This document shows, piece by piece, positions 61,569 to 64,000 of a DNA stretch of 64,000 nt. The DNA lies in contig NC_045148.1 in NCBI RefSeq assembly GCF_008831285.2, forward strand, positions 17,018,002 through 17,082,001. Reading direction: 5' to 3'. The position numbers were made by a program, and so were the translations under genes. The notes under the pieces are model-generated. The model made no database searches. It saw only the letters and a list, made by a program, of their open reading frames with translations, and had not been told where the DNA came from. Numbering within the stretch: position 1 is the first letter of the stretch; each line of letters opens with the position of its first letter. The stretch is from Nymphaea colorata (lineage: Eukaryota; Streptophyta; Magnoliopsida; Nymphaeales; Nymphaeaceae).

Positions 61569-62119
61569 ATAATTCTCCCCTTAGTACAACAGTGCCATTG
61601 GGCGAGCATAACACCCGTTAACTAAAACGGGAAGGTCGTCACCTCTCCTGCACCCAAAAAAATTTTCCCCACCAGAAAAAGCTTTTCTAGGCGACGCTGC
61701 CAGGCCGTTTCTTTTGGGGTACAGGGGCACGTAAGGGCAGTGACAGCCTTCCCTACAATGCGGTTGTAAGGTATATTGCCATTGGGGATCCCATTTCCGT
61801 ACCCAACTCTTTTTTAATATTTTTTTATTTTTTTAAATTACAGGGAGTATCTGATCGTTTAGATCAAATGCTTCCTATGGAGTGTACCCCTTATGCCACA
61901 CGAGAGACGCTTTCTATATATATATATATAATGTAGACAGTAAATATGAGGAACAGATGAAGTGATCTACAAGCCATGTAATCTAACTTGTTTGATGGTT
62001 CATAAGGTGCCACGAATGAAGCTGCCTTCCCAAAATATCAAGAATAATTTGCTACCTGATTGTACTTGTGTTATCTAGTATGTTTTTAGCTATTTTGGAC
62101 ACTGTTGCTGTGTTCACAC
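61125..62119. other. Intron of the right-hand gene with (AT)n tract
   Basis: Non-coding. It contains a long AT repeat at 61517-61564 and a shorter TA run near 61915-61931, with a GC-richer patch between them (61600-61780) that shows no gene. Confidence 0.5.
61517..61564. repeat. (AT)n microsatellite
   Basis: About 24 AT units, within the presumed intron of the right-hand gene. Confidence 0.95.
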
Positions 62120-62900
62120 GAAGCTTTTTATAATGGCTGATAATGGTAAAAGAGAAGGTATGAGCACAATTGCAGAAAGCTCTAGTGGCAGAGCAAACAC
62201 AGTTGCTACATCTGAATAAGATCCTCAACCATTTTAGAGGCATGTCACAGGAGAAAGCTATTGGTGACAGCAGGAATGTGCAGTTTATTTGTGATTTATG
62301 ACACAATAATCTATGTTAAAGGACATCTGCATATTCATGTTCAAAAAATTAGATAATGCAATAGGGTAGACAAGAAATACTAACAAAGTTAGCAAAAAAA
62401 AAAAAGAAGGAAGAATTGTCAGAGAAATCAAGTAATGCTATGGCAGCAGTAAGTGGGAAAATCTTTTGAAAAACAGATGCAGAATGCATAAAACAATAAA
62501 AGCATCATTCAAAAATAAGGCAAGGAAAAACTGCACAAACGATTGTTAGATTCTTTTTTCCAAGTTCAAGAAATTGACGTAACTAAAGGTCATTACTGGA
62601 AGGAGATGATTACATCATTGGTCGATTGTGATATAGCTCGTTAATGGCTATGCACCTCCAAGCTAGGAAAAATCATTCTCTCAGAAAAGGCCACATTCAA
62701 AGTGCGTTAGGGAAAAAGAGACAGTATGGAAACACAATGAAGTCTGTTATTTCTGATGGGTGGACTGATATAGACAGATAATCCTTGAAATTTTTTTTGA
62801 GTAAATTCTCAAAATTGTTGATGTATCTGAAGAGTATAAAGATGTTGAGTATTTAAGGAAGTCATTTGCTGAAGCAGCAAATGAAGTAACAAATACAGTA
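62120..62900 (+). pseudogene. Decayed hAT-superfamily transposase remnant
   Basis: On the plus strand a BED-zinc-finger-like segment lies at about 62250-62300 (GDSRNVQFICDL, with later cysteine and histidine positions blurred by stops). About 450 bases downstream comes GNTMKSVISDGWTDIDR (62728-62778). The core ISDGWTD resembles the DUF659 signature of plant hAT-type transposases, and the spacing between finger and DUF659 suits the family. Many stops and frameshifts are present and I found no terminal inverted repeats. The remnant lies in the presumed intron of the right-hand gene. Confidence 0.5.
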
Positions 62901-63586
62901 AGGTGAATGTGACTACAACAATGAGTTTGGCATGTGATGGTAGCTCATTGCATAACATATAGTCTAAACTCTAAAGACTCTAAACTTGACACTCAAGACT
63001 AAAGAGTCTATGTGATCGGTCATAAGAAGATTAACATGCTCAAAAGTTGTTTTCATGAATTGAGGAGAGCAAGATGTCAAAAACAGTAAAAAATGTCTTC
63101 ATATTTATTAAGCATTCTTATCTCAAATTACCAATCCTTCATTCAAACTCGTTTTTTTTCATTAATTGTCATTATGAAAAAAAATAAGAAACTCCATAAT
63201 GCATTGATGATGATTGTGACTAATAATATTGTGATTTCTATCATAACGAATATGATGTCAAGGCCTAACCAATCAAAAGTAAATTTTCAATGTTTTATGG
63301 TGGGATATTTCGCGTACTTTCCCAACTTACATGGGAGATGTTGAGAGAAGTTGACATAGAACAACCCATGCTACATAAAATTTAGGAAATGGAGGACAAA
63401 TACTGTGCCAAAATTTAAAACATGATATTCATACATGGCAAAGCAAAGATCTTACACTCGATAATTCAGAAAGTTTCAATCATGTCCTCCAATTTTAGTG
63501 ACAATATGGGATAAAATATAAATCAATACACCTTTGCATTGCATGGTACCCTCCAATCTAAAAATACTAAGGACCCATATATACAA

Positions 63587-63626
<40 letters not shown>

Positions 63627-64000
63627 TATGTATGTATGTATGTATGTATGTATTTATGTATGTATAGTGTGCATGTGTGTGTGTAGATGTGTTTCCACAC
63701 CCAAGTTTTTTGAAAATGACATGCATCTGCACCATTATCTGCATATGTAACATACTCCTCAATAACAAAATGTAAAATTACTGTTCAATTTTCTCTCCTG
63801 CCCAAACAGGAGGACACTATAAGTTACAACCACTCCCCTCTTTTGGTCCTATGGTTATACTTATAAGGCAATAGGAGTTCACTCAACATATTAATCTTGT
63901 ACAACAGATACTAAAAAAGAACCAGTAGTTAAACCAAGTACATTGGTAAAAAGTACACTAGAGAGTTTCAGAATGAACAAGAAAAGATACTCTGAAGCCA
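62901..64000. other. Presumed intron or intergenic DNA with microsatellites
   Basis: AT-rich, with no supported exon. An AT repeat (63591-63622) followed by a TATG repeat (about 63626-63662) is present. The sequence may still be intron of the gene whose last exons lie at 59841-61124. Confidence 0.4.
63591..63662. repeat. (AT)n and (TATG)n microsatellites
   Basis: About 16 AT units, a short spacer, then about eight or nine TATG units with one variant. Confidence 0.95.

Overview
The window is plant nuclear DNA, most likely from a flowering plant that is not a grass. The evidence is AT-rich intergenic DNA, genes with many introns bounded by GT/AG, Ty3/gypsy LTR retrotransposons primed by initiator-Met tRNA, GA/CT and AT microsatellites, and plant-type gene families. 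A broken TIR-type resistance-gene fragment argues against grasses. The species cannot be named from the sequence. No prokaryotic operon, CRISPR array or rRNA was seen.

Layout. A short gene for a plant-specific single-span membrane protein lies on the minus strand at 914-1345. From 2384 to 19898 there is a nested retrotransposon block. The older Ty3/gypsy element A (minus strand, LTRs of about 0.4 kb, near-matching 5-bp target duplications) was split by a second insertion, B, at 5673-17729, which is flanked by perfect CCAGG duplications. B is itself a rearranged chromovirus-like element with LTRs of about 2.5 kb. Besides one minus-strand LTR-gag-pol-LTR unit it carries inverted LTR pieces, and two LTR copies meet head to head near 8178. 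A GAGCTCGA-rich MITE-like element follows at 20998-21540.

The gene-bearing centre has two minus-strand genes. One is a 4-exon universal stress protein gene (21977-23603, 165 aa). The other is a 24-exon MAP3K-epsilon kinase gene (27216-41941), whose spliced reading frame is continuous over 1433 codons. The kinase gene has a foldback element in intron 8. Just upstream of its start codon lies a decayed tandem copy of exon 1 that creates a 35-codon upstream ORF. Intergenic DNA at 42-50 kb holds a possible large element with inverted ends, two strong palindromes and a heavily decayed Ty3/gypsy remnant. Several short tandem duplications are scattered from 21 to 50 kb.

The right part has a plus-strand LEA_2 (LEA14/WHy) desiccation-protein gene (52899-56866), whose last intron of about 3 kb separates off one codon plus the stop. 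It is followed by a frameshifted TIR-domain fragment (58.2-58.6 kb), the 3' end of a minus-strand gene of unknown function (59841-61124, continuing beyond the window), and a decayed hAT-like transposase remnant (about 62.1-62.9 kb).

The three complete, identified genes (kinase, universal stress protein, LEA_2) belong to signalling or stress-related families, but nothing in the sequence shows that they act together. I found no convincing new multi-gene system. The most unusual structures are the palindromic rearranged retroelement B and the duplicated first exon of the kinase gene. Exon borders were read from GT/AG sites, reading frame and family resemblance, without transcript data.
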